NCBI RefSeq assembly: GCF_000732485.2
Contig: NZ_JAQV02000015.1
Location: 339,805 to 403,804 of the forward strand
DNA length: 64,000 nt
Source: Bacillus sp. SJS
GTDB lineage: Bacteria > Bacillota > Bacilli > Bacillales > Bacillaceae
Direction: 5' to 3'
A program made the translations under genes and the position numbers. Shown here piece by piece: positions 26,627 to 35,330 of the stretch; positions within the stretch are counted from its first letter, which is position 1; the number at the start of each line of letters is the position of its first letter. The notes below the pieces were generated by a model. That model ran no database searches, had not been told where the DNA came from, and saw nothing but the letters and a program-made list of their open reading frames with translations.

Positions 26627-27295
26627 CTATCGATTCGTAAATGGATTTTTCCATTCCATTAATGCTCCGCAATTGAAGGATTCCTCATCCTCTATATAAT
26701 TGCGGATCACCTTCACTGGCGTCCTGCCGCAGCGGAGCAAAAATGTGAGGACAGGATCCTTCAATTCTCCTTTAACTATCGCATCAACATATTGTTCAGG
26801 GGTCATTTTCCCGGCATGTTTTTGATACCCTGGCATTCTCCCTCCGCCAAGGAGCCTGTCCAGCCCTTTATAAATAACCACGTCATACATAGAGGACATA
26901 AGCCACTTCCCGAGTCCCGCTTTCCGATACATAGGACGGACACCTATATCTACCACATATAAGGTGTTTCCATTAGGCTGATGGCTGCGTATGTATCCAT
27001 CATCTGTGATTTCTTTCCACGTATGATCCGGATAAGCCGGGTCAAAATTGATTACTAGACCGGTGATGGAACCGGCAAGCTCTCCATTTACTTCTATGCA
27101 AAGCGCTCCTTCTGCAAAGAAATTCACATGGCTGCTCAGCTGCTCCTTATTCCACAAAAGCTCAGAAGAAAAAGGCGGAGGAAAGCTCTCTTGCTGAATG
27201 CGAATCAGCCCCTCAAAATCCGGTTCCATATAATTCCGAATAACTGCAGGCGTTGGTCCATTCTCATCGAAAACGTAAAAGTCCTTCCTGTACAT
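26627..27295 (-). CDS. GNAT-family N-acetyltransferase
   Basis: A 222-residue protein with a GNAT fold. The acetyl-CoA binding segment is seen as VVDIGVRPMYRKAGLGKWLM (the R/Q-x-x-G-x-G/A loop is RKAGLGK). It uses acetyl-CoA to acetylate an amine; the acceptor is unknown. The ATG at 27295 has GGGGGA upstream and is preferred over a TTG at 27313. It is monocistronic, with no informative neighbours. Confidence 0.82.
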   Translation of the reverse strand: MYRKDFYVFDENGPTPAVIRNYMEPDFEGLIRIQQESFPPPFSSELLWNKEQLSSHVNFFAEGALCIEVNGELAGSITGLVINFDPAYPDHTWKEITDDGYIRSHQPNGNTLYVVDIGVRPMYRKAGLGKWLMSSMYDVVIYKGLDRLLGGGRMPGYQKHAGKMTPEQYVDAIVKGELKDPVLTFLLRCGRTPVKVIRNYIEDEESFNCGALMEWKNPFTNR

Positions 27296-27362
27296 TGGTT
27301 TCCCCCGTCTCAATACTTTAGATAGTAACTAATACCGCTTTTTGAGATTTAGAAACCTTTTT

Positions 27363-27395
27363 AAAAAAGCAGACCACTAAAGATGGTCTGCTTTC
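27363..27395 (-). terminator. Terminator after DUF3889 gene
   Basis: AAAGCAGACCA / TGGTCTGCTTT stem followed on the minus strand by TTTTTTAA. Confidence 0.85.
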
Positions 27396-27399
27396 CGCT

Positions 27400-27729
27400 T
27401 CAACTTTCGGATTCTTTAAAATGAATGGATTTTACTTTCTGGGTCTTTTCATTAAATTCAACTGTTACAAATAATCCGAATTCCCTGCTGCCCTGGCGAA
27501 CCCAAAGCTTAAATTTTTCTGCTGCCAATTCAGCATCCACTTTTTCACGGCCAATATGCTTATAATCAAGCAGCTTGGCATCCGGATACTTACGCTTAAC
27601 CTCTTGTATAGCTATTCTAGACCACTTAGCATATGCGGGCTCCTGCTGGTGTGCTGAGTAAACAAGCCTAGGCTCAGCTATCCCTGCAAGTATACCTGCT
27701 ATAAGAAAACAGGAAATCCATTTTTTCAT
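27400..27729 (-). CDS. Exported DUF3889 (YqzG/YhdC-like) protein
   Basis: A 109-residue protein from MKKWISCF; the frame extends upstream to 27768 without a better ribosome binding site, so the start is uncertain. Residues 1-27 form a signal peptide. The mature part EPAYAKWSRIAIQEVKRKYP followed by KFKLWVRQ and EFGLFVTVEFN fits the DUF3889 family of small secreted Bacillus proteins such as YqzG. No function is known for the family. Confidence 0.72.
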   Translation of the reverse strand: MKKWISCFLIAGILAGIAEPRLVYSAHQQEPAYAKWSRIAIQEVKRKYPDAKLLDYKHIGREKVDAELAAEKFKLWVRQGSREFGLFVTVEFNEKTQKVKSIHFKESES

Positions 27730-27776
27730 ATTACGTAACACATCCCTTTTTCTTTTAGGTTGGCGCAAACCGCAAA

Positions 27777-27810
27777 AAAAAGACGTGCATTAAGCACGCC
27801 TTTTTTATCC
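27777..27810 (-). terminator. Terminator after amino acid permease
   Basis: Minus strand AAGGCGTGCTTAATGCACG hairpin followed by TCTTTTTTTTG. Confidence 0.8.
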
Positions 27811-27812
27811 AA

Positions 27813-29204
27813 TTACGATTTGTTTAACAAACTGTGTTTTCTTCCGTATAAGAAGTAAACAATTAAACCGGCAGCCAGCCAAATAAGGAAGGCAATCCAA
27901 GTTTGCTTTTGAAGCTGAAGCATTAAATAGGCGCAGGAGAGAAAGGCTAATATTGGAACAACTGGGACAAATGGAGTTTTAAACCCAGCCTTCATCCCTT
28001 CTCCTGATCTCCTTAAAACCAAAATCCCTATGGAAACCGACATGAAAGCAAACAATGTACCGATACTTGTTAAATTTGCCAATTCATCGAGCGGGATAAA
28101 TCCTGCAAATAGAGAAACGAGCAAACATCCAAGGTACGTTGTTTTAACCGGAGTCTGCGTCTTTTGGTTAACTTTTGACAGACCTTTCGGCAGCAGACCA
28201 TCACGGCTGATTGCATAAAACAGACGGGACAGACCGTACATCATAACAAGCAAAACTGTTGTCATTCCGGCAATGGCACCGATTGAAATCAGTCCAGCAA
28301 CCCAATCCTGGTTGATATAATTCAGTGCAAAAGCAACAGGATTTTTCACATTAAGTTCAGTGTAAGGAACGACTCCCGTTAAGATTGCAGAGACGGCAAT
28401 GTAAAGAACTGTACAGATTGCCAAGGAAGCGATAATTCCGATTGGCATATTTTTCTGAGGATTCTTTACCTCCTCCGCAGCAGAGGATACAGCATCGAAT
28501 CCGATATATGCAAAGAATACTGTCGCAGCACCGGTAGCAACCCCCGCAAAGCCGAATGGCATAAACGGCGTCCAATTATCAGGCTTCACATACCACACAG
28601 CAACCGCGATAAATAGAAGAACAACCACAATTTTAATAATAACCATAATAGCATTAAGCCTGGCTGATTCCCTTACACCTTTCGTTAAAAGAAAAGTGAT
28701 CAGAAACGCAATAATGACAGCCGGAAGATCAAAATAGGTGCCATTTTCAGGTGAATAGGCGCTGGTTAATGCAGTAGGCAAATGAATCCCGAAGCCCCCC
28801 AGCAATCCTTGAAAATATCCCGACCATCCGCTTGCGACGGAAGCAGATGCAAGCCCGTATTCCAAGAGTAAATCCCATCCCAAAATCCATGCCATCAGCT
28901 CGCCGAACGTTGCATAGCTATATGTATACGCACTGCCTGAGACCGGAACGGTTGAAGCAAATTCTGCATAGCATAATGCCGCAAAAGCGCAGGCAATTCC
29001 CGCTAAAATAAATGATAAAACAAGTGCCGGACCAGCATGTTCTGCTGCCGCAACGCCTGTAAGGACAAATATCCCCGTACCGATAATAGCCCCTATTCCG
29101 AGCATCGTCAGGTCAAATGCACCTAGCGTTTTGTTAAGCGAAATCCCTTTACTTCCTGAATCCCTAATGATTTTATCAATCGACTTTTTCCTAAACAGAC
29201 TCAT
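27813..29204 (-). CDS. APC-family amino acid permease (YfnA/CAT-like)
   Basis: A 463-residue transporter with about twelve membrane segments. The N-terminus LGAFDLTMLGIGAIIGTGIF is the substrate-binding unwound helix of the cationic amino acid transporter branch, and FFAYIGFDAVSSAAEEVKNP is the second hallmark. It resembles B. subtilis YfnA, which has been linked to branched-chain amino acid or methylthioribose uptake. No S-box lies upstream here; instead two CodY-like sequences do (29228-29242 and 29297-29311), which would fit nutritional control. The substrate is not certain. Confidence 0.88.
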   Translation of the reverse strand: MSLFRKKSIDKIIRDSGSKGISLNKTLGAFDLTMLGIGAIIGTGIFVLTGVAAAEHAGPALVLSFILAGIACAFAALCYAEFASTVPVSGSAYTYSYATFGELMAWILGWDLLLEYGLASASVASGWSGYFQGLLGGFGIHLPTALTSAYSPENGTYFDLPAVIIAFLITFLLTKGVRESARLNAIMVIIKIVVVLLFIAVAVWYVKPDNWTPFMPFGFAGVATGAATVFFAYIGFDAVSSAAEEVKNPQKNMPIGIIASLAICTVLYIAVSAILTGVVPYTELNVKNPVAFALNYINQDWVAGLISIGAIAGMTTVLLVMMYGLSRLFYAISRDGLLPKGLSKVNQKTQTPVKTTYLGCLLVSLFAGFIPLDELANLTSIGTLFAFMSVSIGILVLRRSGEGMKAGFKTPFVPVVPILAFLSCAYLMLQLQKQTWIAFLIWLAAGLIVYFLYGRKHSLLNKS

Positions 29205-29227
29205 CGTCTCACCTGCTATTCTTTTTA

Positions 29228-29242
29228 AATATTCAGAAATAT
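29228..29242. promoter_or_regulatory. CodY-box-like sequence upstream of amino acid permease
   Basis: AATATTCAGAAATAT differs at three positions from AATTTTCWGAAAATT; 24 bases upstream of the permease start. A second near match (three differences) is CGTTTTTTGAAAATT at 29297-29311. Confidence 0.4.
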
Positions 29243-29341
29243 TTAAATAATATTTGAGATAGTCTTAATTTAATCGAACCCTGTCGAAAAATCAACCGTT
29301 TTTTGAAAATTTAATTTATTAAAATAGAAAAACCTTTATAT

Positions 29342-29369
29342 GGAAAAAGCCGGCAATAGCCGGCTCTTC
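29342..29369 (-). terminator. Terminator after yuiD-like gene
   Basis: AAGAGCCGGC / GCCGGCTTTTT hairpin with an ATT loop, on the minus strand. Confidence 0.8.
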
Positions 29370-29370
29370 A

Positions 29371-29844
29371 CTATTCCGATTCAGTTCTAGCGCTAATAAG
29401 CCCTATAATAACCCCAAGCATCGCTCCATAAAAGACCTCTTCAGGCTGATGACCCAAAAGTTCTTTTAATTCTTCTTTTTGCTTTACATGGCCCAGCCCG
29501 GGAAAATGCCCCGAGAGAACCTCGATATCTGCATCAATATCATTGACAAGTGCAGCAATCTCTCCCGTATGCCTTCTAATTCCTTGCGCATCATACATCA
29601 CAATAATCCCAAAAACAACAGCCAGTGCGGTTTCAATGGAAGAACTCCCATTTTTAGCCGCAACATATGTAGCAAGAGATGATACCCCTGCCGAGTGGGA
29701 ACTCGGCATTCCTCCCGTTGTAAAAATTGGCCGCCAATCCCATTTTCCAGTCAGCTTTTTATGGCCAAATATTTTCAAACCCTGTGCAATCCCTATTCCT
29801 GCTAATGCTGTCAAAATTCCTCGATTCTTAATCAATTCCTTCAC
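29371..29844 (-). CDS. Divergent PAP2-family membrane protein (YuiD-like)
   Basis: A 157-residue membrane protein of the DUF212/YuiD group, distantly related to acid phosphatase and haloperoxidase folds. The conserved GGMPSSHSAGVSSLATYVA contains the SxxxH core, and MYDAQGIRRHTGEIA gives the Arg-His part of the phosphatase-like site. Three or four membrane segments. A phosphatase role on lipid phosphates is plausible by family, but not demonstrated for YuiD. Confidence 0.85.
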   Translation of the reverse strand: MKELIKNRGILTALAGIGIAQGLKIFGHKKLTGKWDWRPIFTTGGMPSSHSAGVSSLATYVAAKNGSSSIETALAVVFGIIVMYDAQGIRRHTGEIAALVNDIDADIEVLSGHFPGLGHVKQKEELKELLGHQPEEVFYGAMLGVIIGLISARTESE

Positions 29845-30135
29845 CTCGCATAAGATTAGTTTTAGACTGTTCGATGACGACTATGCACTTCCATCATTTG
29901 CTTATACCCGAAATTCGGCATGAGTAAAATTTGTTTTGCAGGTTAGTTGAGGAATGATCGGTTTTTTATGAGTGCTGAGGATAATTGGAGGCTGGTGGGA
30001 ACGTGGGGGATGCGGCTCTTATTTGAAGGGGTTCGGCTGGAAACCCGATTGCTTCGATTCGTATTCGATGCGGTTCGGATGGTATAGAAAGTGCAGCGGC
30101 TGCTGGTAAAACCCTCCTCCCTTAAAATATTCCAT
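29845..30135. other. Intergenic region with GC-rich tract, no gene seen
   Basis: Spacer between yuiD-like and azoreductase genes. Bases 29985-30115 are richer in G+C and contain GGCTGG and CGGTTCGG wording reminiscent, on the opposite strand, of the AGCCG modules at 23.7-24.7 kb, but without regular spacing. No open frame with a ribosome binding site. Confidence 0.4.
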
Positions 30136-30176
30136 AAAAAAACCGCCCGCTTTTGCCAGCGGACGGTTTTTAAAAT
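30136..30176 (-). terminator. Terminator after azoreductase gene
   Basis: AACCGTCCGCT / AGCGGGCGGTT stem followed on the minus strand by TTTTTTTATGG. Confidence 0.85.
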
Positions 30177-30178
30177 AA

Positions 30179-30805
30179 TTAGAAGCTTAGAGCTGCTTCT
30201 TTTGCTTTTTCTACAGATTTTCCGAAGATTTCATCTGCTGCTGCAGGATCTGCAGCCATTCCTTCAGCAAGAACCACTGTCACATCATTGATGCCAAGGA
30301 AGCTCATTACTGCACGGAAGTAGCTTTCAGTGTGTTCCATAGGCTGCGCCGGACCTTCAGAATAAACGCCGCCGCGTGCTTCAATTAGAGTTACTTTTTT
30401 GTCGCCGGAAAGGCCTACTGGACCATTTTCTGTGTATTTAAACGTTTTGCCTGCTACTGCGATTGCGTCGATGTATGCTTTCATCAATGGAGGGAAGCCA
30501 AAGTTCCACATTGGAGCAGAGAATACCACTTTGTCTGCTTCAAGGAATTGATCTACCAGCTGAGAAAGGCGGGTAATTTTAGCTTGCTCGGCATCTGTTA
30601 GCTCCTGTCCTGCAGCAAGTTTGCCCCAGCCGCCAAGAACCTCAGCGTCGATCATTGGAAGATCTGTATTGTAAAGATCAAGTGTTTCCACTTTATCTCC
30701 TGTGTTTTCTGTTTGATAAGCATCTAAGAACGTGTTAGCTACACGTGCTGAGAATGACATTTCGTCACCTTTTGGATTTGCTTTTACGTAAAGAATGTTT
30801 GCCAT
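30179..30805 (-). CDS. azoR: FMN-dependent NADH:quinone oxidoreductase / azoreductase
   Basis: A 208-residue flavodoxin-like enzyme of the AcpD/AzoR family. Key segments are MANILYVKANPKGDEMSFSA (phosphate loop), FSAPMWNFGFPPLMKAYIDA (FMN contacts) and ARGGVYSEGP. These enzymes reduce azo dyes and quinones and help tolerate electrophile or thiol stress. B. subtilis has two members (AzoR1 and AzoR2); which one this matches is not resolved. Good ribosome binding site GAAGGAGAG. Single gene with its own terminator. Confidence 0.9.
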   Translation of the reverse strand: MANILYVKANPKGDEMSFSARVANTFLDAYQTENTGDKVETLDLYNTDLPMIDAEVLGGWGKLAAGQELTDAEQAKITRLSQLVDQFLEADKVVFSAPMWNFGFPPLMKAYIDAIAVAGKTFKYTENGPVGLSGDKKVTLIEARGGVYSEGPAQPMEHTESYFRAVMSFLGINDVTVVLAEGMAADPAAADEIFGKSVEKAKEAALSF

Positions 30806-30929
30806 AATTTATCTCTCCTTCAAATATTTTCATTTTATATATTTTTTATTAAAGTATCTCGACTTCGAGGTTTATTTTATCTTACTCTCATTCCGCTGTC
30901 AACCAGATTGATTTGCAGCACACTTGCCG

Positions 30930-30956
30930 GTTTTAAAATTTAATGATTAAGGGTAA
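30930..30956 (+). promoter_or_regulatory. SigB-type promoter
   Basis: GTTTTA (30930-30935), 15-base spacer, GGGTAA (30951-30956), 40 bases before the general stress protein start. Confidence 0.6.
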
Positions 30957-30995
30957 CGCTAAAGTAAGCTATTGAATGGAAGGGATGAATGAATC

Positions 30996-31418
30996 ATGGA
31001 TCAAAAAGAGCTTAGAGAACAGATCGTAAAAATAATTGACCAAAACAAAATCGGGACACTTGCTACAGTAAAGGATGGCAAGCCGCATTCCCGTTACATG
31101 ACGTTCTTCAATGAGAATTTAACGCTTTATACTCCTACTGATATTGAAACTCATAAGGTTGAGGAAATTGATGAAAATCCGAATGTTCATATTCTGCTTG
31201 GCTATGACGGGGAGGGTTTCGGCGATACGTACGTAGAAATTGAAGGCAAGGCTTCAATTGAGAAATCAGAGGAGCTTAAACAGCGTTTATGGGATGACAA
31301 CATGAAGATGTGGTTTGACGGCCCTCATGATGATAACTACATTATTTTGAAAATTACTCCGGATCAAATCAGGCTGATGAATAAAAAAGGCGAGCCGCCG
31401 CATACACTGGAAGTATAA
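30996..31418 (+). CDS. General stress protein 26-like FMN-binding split-barrel protein (YdaG-like)
   Basis: A 140-residue protein of the pyridoxamine 5'-phosphate oxidase-like superfamily, close to B. subtilis YdaG (general stress protein 26). The segments IGTLATVKDGKPHSRYMTFF and VEIEGKASIE match the split-barrel core. Members bind flavin; the reaction is unknown. A good SigB-type promoter lies upstream, which fits the SigB regulon membership of YdaG. AAGGG is the ribosome binding site. A strong terminator follows. Confidence 0.88.
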   Translation: MDQKELREQIVKIIDQNKIGTLATVKDGKPHSRYMTFFNENLTLYTPTDIETHKVEEIDENPNVHILLGYDGEGFGDTYVEIEGKASIEKSEELKQRLWDDNMKMWFDGPHDDNYIILKITPDQIRLMNKKGEPPHTLEV

Positions 31419-31427
31419 TGAACCTAA

Positions 31428-31468
31428 AATGGGCGGACAATCCAAGATGATTGTCCGCCCATTTTTTA
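31428..31468 (+). terminator. Strong terminator after stress protein gene
   Basis: AATGGGCGGACAATC / GATTGTCCGCCCATT, a fifteen-base perfect stem followed by TTTTT. Confidence 0.9.
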
Positions 31469-31499
31469 TGGAGAGAATGAGTGCAGATGTTATTAAGAA

Positions 31500-31535
31500 A
31501 AAAAGCTTGAGGCTCCACCTCAAGCTTCTTCCTAC
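31500..31535 (-). terminator. Terminator of amino acid ABC transporter operon
   Basis: AAGCTTGAGG / CCTCAAGCTT stem; followed on the minus strand by TTTTTTTCTT. Confidence 0.85.
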
Positions 31536-31537
31536 CA

Positions 31538-32278
31538 TTATTTAAACGTTGTCGACATCAAAAATTCCTTCGAGCGCTCTTCCTTCGGGTTGTCAAAGAA
31601 CTGATCCGGCGTTCCTTTCTCCACAATCCGTCCTTCGTGCATATAGACGATGGAATCGGCTACCTCACGTGCAAATCCCATTTCATGAGTGACGACAATC
31701 ATTGTTTTCCCTTCTTCAGCGAGCTGTTTCATCGTTTCGAGCACTTCGCCTACAAGCTCAGGATCAAGCGCTGAAGTCGGTTCATCAAACAGCATGATGT
31801 CCGGTTCCATTGCAAGCGCACGTGCTATGGCTACCCGCTGCTTTTGTCCTCCGGAAAGCTTGCTTGGATAAACGTCCGCTTTGTCCTCAAGCCCTACTTT
31901 TTTCAAAAGGTCTTTGCCTAGTTGAACGGCCTGCTCTTTTTTCATTTTTTTCACCATAAGCGGCGCTTCTATAACGTTACCAAGCACTGTTTTATGAGGA
32001 AAGAGGTGAAAATGCTGGAACACCATTCCGACTTTTTGGCGGACCTCATTAATATCATGTGATTCTTTCGTTACTTCTTCGCCTTCAATGACGATCTTGC
32101 CGTTATCTCGCTTCTCTAAAAAATTGAGGCAGCGCAGCAAGGTGCTTTTCCCTGATCCACTGGCGCCGATCAGGCAAACCACTTCACTTTCATAGACCGT
32201 CATATCAATATCCTTTAATACATGAAGCTCTCCGAACGATTTGTTCAGTTTTTCTGCTTTTATCATTTCCCTATCCAT
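31538..32278 (-). CDS. Polar amino acid ABC transporter ATP-binding protein
   Basis: A 246-residue ATPase of the GlnQ/ArtM/HisP type. Walker A is [12 protein letters not shown], the signature [16 protein letters not shown] and Walker [13 protein letters not shown]; the family's [18 protein letters not shown]-loop is present. It powers uptake through the adjacent permease and binding protein. The three genes are in the order binding protein, permease, ATPase on the minus strand, 12 and 21 bases apart, like B. subtilis artPQR (yqiXYZ). Substrate is a polar amino acid; arginine is a guess from layout. Confidence 0.92.
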   Translation of the reverse strand: MDREMIKAEKLNKSFGELHVLKDIDMTVYESEVVCLIGASGSGKSTLLRCLNFLEKRDNGKIVIEGEEVTKESHDINEVRQKVGMVFQHFHLFPHKTVLGNVIEAPLMVKKMKKEQAVQLGKDLLKKVGLEDKADVYPSKLSGGQKQRVAIARALAMEPDIMLFDEPTSALDPELVGEVLETMKQLAEEGKTMIVVTHEMGFAREVADSIVYMHEGRIVEKGTPDQFFDNPKEERSKEFLMSTTFK

Positions 32279-32290
32279 GATGGCCTCCTT

Positions 32291-32956
32291 CTACCGGTCA
32301 CTGACAGCCAGTTTTTTCTCGATCAGGTTGACACCTATTGTCAAAATTGCCACGACAATTAAGTAGTAAACGGCGACAATGAGCAAATACGTCATTTCAT
32401 CAAAATTATTTGAACCGAGCGTTGTCGCGACATTGAATAGTTCATTCATTGAAATAAAGGCGGCCAGGGATGAATCCTTTAACCCGATGATAAATTGATT
32501 TCCAAGAGGCGGCAGTGCACGCCGGAAAGCCTGCGGCAAAACAATTCTGCGCATCGCAAGCGACCGGGTCATTCCAAGAGACCGTCCCGCTTCCATTTGC
32601 CCTTTGTCAATCGATTGAATGGTACCCCTGAAAATTTCGGCGATGTAAGCACCATTATGAAAAGCGAGCGCAAGCGATGCGGCCCAGAAATCCGGAATTA
32701 AAAAGATCCCGCTGATCCCGAAATACAGGATGAAAATTTGGACGATGAGCGGAGTTCCGCGAACCAGATAAATATACGCATCCGAGATGTACCCCAGCGG
32801 CTTTATATTGGAAATTTTTAATAGTGCAAAAAACAACCCGATAAAAATCCCGATGATGATTGATACAACCGTGAGCTGCAGAGTGAGCAGCATGGCCTTT
32901 AAAAAGACATCATAGCTTTCTCCGAATACTTGAAAAAAGTGCGGCAAACTAGGCAA
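32291..32956 (-). CDS. Polar amino acid ABC transporter permease
   Basis: A 221-residue HisM/GlnP-type permease with about five membrane segments. The coupling motif EAGRSLGMTRSLAMRRIVLPQA (EAA loop) and GTPLIVQIFILYFGI are characteristic. It is encoded between the binding lipoprotein and the ATPase, with short spacers. It probably functions as a homodimer because only one permease gene is present. Confidence 0.92.
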   Translation of the reverse strand: MPSLPHFFQVFGESYDVFLKAMLLTLQLTVVSIIIGIFIGLFFALLKISNIKPLGYISDAYIYLVRGTPLIVQIFILYFGISGIFLIPDFWAASLALAFHNGAYIAEIFRGTIQSIDKGQMEAGRSLGMTRSLAMRRIVLPQAFRRALPPLGNQFIIGLKDSSLAAFISMNELFNVATTLGSNNFDEMTYLLIVAVYYLIVVAILTIGVNLIEKKLAVSDR

Positions 32957-32977
32957 TGATCCGACTCCCTCTCTTTA

Positions 32978-33775
32978 TTATTTTTTTGGTTTCTCCGTTG
33001 CTTCTTCTTTTGTAATGTCTTCTCCAAAATATTTAATACTGATTTTTGCTAATGTTCCATCCTTGCGCAGGTTTTCCAGCGCCTCATTCACTTTCTTCTC
33101 CATCAGCGGATTGTTCTCGGGGATGACCACTGCCTGGGCACTCCGTTCAATCAGCTGCTGGCCCTTAATTTTAAAGCCTTCATTTGCAGCGCTTCGGCCG
33201 GTTACAAAATCCGTGATAACGGCGTCATGGCGTCCTTCACTAAGTGCCTTCAGCGCAGTTATGTCACTATCATATATTTTCACGTTTCCTGTGTACTGCT
33301 TCGCTGTGTCAGCGTATGTAGATCCTTTTGCTGCAGCAACCTCTTTTCCTTTCAAGTCAGCGGTTGTTTTAATATCGCTGTCCTCTCTCGTGAAAATTTG
33401 AGGTCCGGAGTAATAGTAGGGAGTGGAAAACCGAACATACTTTGCCCGCTGATCATTGATCGTGTGGCTCGCAACCGCTACATCGGCTCTTCCTGTTTTT
33501 ACCCCTTCTACAATTCCTTTAAATTTAATCCGTTTTTCAACCGGCTTTAGCCCGAGTTCCTTTGCAATTGCCTTTCCAACTTCCACATCAAAGCCTGTCA
33601 TGGTCATATCGTTTTTGACATAACTAAATGGCTTGAATTCTCCGGAAGCGGCAAAGATAAACTCGCCTTTATGCACAAGCTCCAAGCCGTCTTCACCTTT
33701 TTCCTTTTCGGCACAGCCTGTAAGCACGGCCATCATAAGCGTAACGCCTATCATCCATATCAATACCTTCTTCAT
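32978..33775 (-). CDS. Polar amino acid ABC transporter substrate-binding lipoprotein
   Basis: A 265-residue lipoprotein of the bacterial extracellular solute-binding protein family 3. The signal sequence ends in LTGC with Cys at residue 21. FKPFSYVKNDMTMTGFDVEVGKAIAKELG is the family's N-terminal signature (Asp in GFDVE contacts the amino group). The ATG at 33775 follows GGGAGAGAAGG and is preferred over 33802. A near-perfect CodY box lies 63 bases upstream, consistent with induction on amino acid limitation. The ligand is unknown. Confidence 0.9.
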   Translation of the reverse strand: MKKVLIWMIGVTLMMAVLTGCAEKEKGEDGLELVHKGEFIFAASGEFKPFSYVKNDMTMTGFDVEVGKAIAKELGLKPVEKRIKFKGIVEGVKTGRADVAVASHTINDQRAKYVRFSTPYYYSGPQIFTREDSDIKTTADLKGKEVAAAKGSTYADTAKQYTGNVKIYDSDITALKALSEGRHDAVITDFVTGRSAANEGFKIKGQQLIERSAQAVVIPENNPLMEKKVNEALENLRKDGTLAKISIKYFGEDITKEEATEKPKK

Positions 33776-33837
33776 CCGAATACCTTCTCTCCCTTCTGTC
33801 ATGGGTCAGGTTTGTAAGCTACTGGTATTACATACCC

Positions 33838-33852
33838 AATTTTCTGAAATTT
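33838..33852. promoter_or_regulatory. CodY box
   Basis: AATTTTCTGAAATTT differs from the consensus AATTTTCWGAAAATT at one of 15 positions. It lies upstream of the amino acid ABC transporter operon. Confidence 0.65.
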
Positions 33853-34100
33853 TAATCTGAATAAAAAGTACAAGATTGAGTTTTCAGTGAAACGTTTTGG
33901 TAAACGATTCTTTATAACTAGTTACATACTGCTGAAACTCATTTCAAAAGAACCCGTTGAGATGAGCGCATTTATGTAACCTTTATTGAGGGAAAATCGG
34001 CTGGAGACACAAGAAATGCAGCAGAGATCGTCAAAAAAATAATAAAAATAAAGATCAAGCAACTGCAAGAGTACTGCGAAAAATGAAGATGGATACGCCA
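33853..34100. other. Intergenic region, no gene seen
   Basis: AT-rich spacer upstream of the ABC transporter operon and downstream of the hexulose gene pair. No open frame with a ribosome binding site and no RNA element recognised. Confidence 0.5.
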
Positions 34101-34101
34101 A

Positions 34102-34133
34102 AGAGCCTGGGAATTCTCCCAGGCTCTTTCAAT
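34102..34133 (-). terminator. Terminator of the sugar-acid operon
   Basis: AAAGAGCCTGGGA / TCCCAGGCTCTTT perfect stem, followed by a short T-containing tract on the minus strand. Confidence 0.85.
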
Positions 34134-34144
34134 TGGATTGCTGA

Positions 34145-34696
34145 CTATTCCATGTTGCTATGCATCCCCAAAACCTGATCATGATCGAGGCTCTTCCGTT
34201 CAGACAGGCTGAGGCAAATCCAGTCAAACAGCAAATGGATACTCTGATCAAAAAGGGATCCGAGCGGCTGAATGCTCATCTTTTCTCCCGGCTTCCGGTA
34301 TTTCGTAGCCGCCGGCACAATCACAACCGACTCTTCTCCGGCGTTCTGTGCAAGCAATGTATCTGCATTCGCTGTAAAAACGAGGAGCTCTGTCCCCAGC
34401 TCCTTTGCTTTTACAGAAAGCCATTCCACGCTTTTTGTTATTCCGGAGCCGGATACAAGTATAAGCAAATCTTCCTTTTGTACAGAAGGAGTGGTTGTTT
34501 CGCCGATGACATAAACGACTAGACCAAGGTGCATGAGCCTCATAGCAAATGATTTGGCCATGAGGTCCGAGCGCCCTTCACCTGCTACAAAAATCCGTTT
34601 TGCCCTGTAGATCCTTTCCACTGCTTTTTCTGCAGATTGACTGTCTGTTTGCTGGAGAACGGAAGCCACTTCCGCAACGATATCATTAACATCCAA
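34145..34696 (-). CDS. 6-phospho-3-hexuloisomerase-like SIS-domain protein (HxlB type)
   Basis: A 183-residue single SIS-domain sugar isomerase. The motifs FVAGEGRSDLMAKSFAMRLMH and LILVSGSGITKSV are those of 6-phospho-3-hexuloisomerase, which converts D-arabino-3-hexulose-6-phosphate to fructose-6-phosphate. It is the last gene of the operon and overlaps the HPS-like gene by 11 bases. In the ribulose monophosphate route this pair fixes formaldehyde; here the sugar-acid context suggests a sugar-processing role instead or as well. Confidence 0.85.
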   Translation of the reverse strand: MDVNDIVAEVASVLQQTDSQSAEKAVERIYRAKRIFVAGEGRSDLMAKSFAMRLMHLGLVVYVIGETTTPSVQKEDLLILVSGSGITKSVEWLSVKAKELGTELLVFTANADTLLAQNAGEESVVIVPAATKYRKPGEKMSIQPLGSLFDQSIHLLFDWICLSLSERKSLDHDQVLGMHSNME

Positions 34697-35327
34697 GGCT
34701 GCTCATTCCTTTCATACAGGCTTCTTTCAGGTCAGCGGCAGCCCTTGAGGGATCGGCCGCTTTTGTGATGCTCGAGCCGGCAATAACGATTGAGACTCCG
34801 GATTTTTGCAGGGAAGGAATGCTTTTGACACCAATGCCCCCTGCTGCCGCAGTTCGCACTCCCATCTCCTTCAAGAAAGACAAACCTTCAAATTCAAAGC
34901 TTCCATTTCCGCTTTCCTGCAAATCCTTGCTGGTATGGACACAAAAGATGGCAGGGCAGTGGACAATTTTTGCTGTTCTTTCTAAATCGGTGTTCAGCAA
35001 ATCAATCATTACCGTCCTGCCCCTTTTTTCCGCTTCATTGAGGCAAATTTCAATAGTTTCTACCGGCGCTGCTCCCATAACAGTTAGAAGATCAGCACCC
35101 GCTTCAAATGCGAGCTTTGATTCATAAACAGCGTTATCCATGATTTTCATATCTGCCATAACCAGCTTATCCGGACAGGCCTTTTTCACCTCAAATACAC
35201 TCCGCATTCCGAATTCCTTTATGAGGGACGTTCCCACTTCCACATAATCCGTAAAGTAGTCTGTTCTTCTTGCTAAATCAATTGCATCCTCCAGACTTAG
35301 CCGGTCGAGCGCAAGCTGCAGCTCCAT
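34686..35327 (-). CDS. 3-hexulose-6-phosphate synthase-like protein (HxlA / UlaD superfamily)
   Basis: A 213-residue barrel of the orotidine-monophosphate-decarboxylase superfamily. The catalytic D-x-K-x-x-D motif is MADMKIMDNAVYE, and MELQLALDR and TAAAGGIGVKSI are further family wording. HPS joins ribulose-5-phosphate and formaldehyde; close relatives are 3-keto-L-gulonate-6-phosphate decarboxylases (UlaD/SgbH). Pairing with a PHI-like gene favours HPS, but the protein is diverged from B. subtilis HxlA and the neighbours are sugar-acid genes, so a decarboxylase or aldolase on another phosphate sugar is possible. It starts 3 bases after the LacI stop. Confidence 0.8.
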   Translation of the reverse strand: MELQLALDRLSLEDAIDLARRTDYFTDYVEVGTSLIKEFGMRSVFEVKKACPDKLVMADMKIMDNAVYESKLAFEAGADLLTVMGAAPVETIEICLNEAEKRGRTVMIDLLNTDLERTAKIVHCPAIFCVHTSKDLQESGNGSFEFEGLSFLKEMGVRTAAAGGIGVKSIPSLQKSGVSIVIAGSSITKAADPSRAAADLKEACMKGMSSLGC

Positions 35328-35330
35328 GTT

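Noticed and set aside
29205..29370. S-box upstream of the YfnA-like permease
   Set aside because: YfnA relatives can be linked to methionine salvage, but no riboswitch core is visible here.
29985..30115. Further copy of the AGCCG array
   Set aside because: Some similar words on the opposite strand but no regular spacing; too weak to call.
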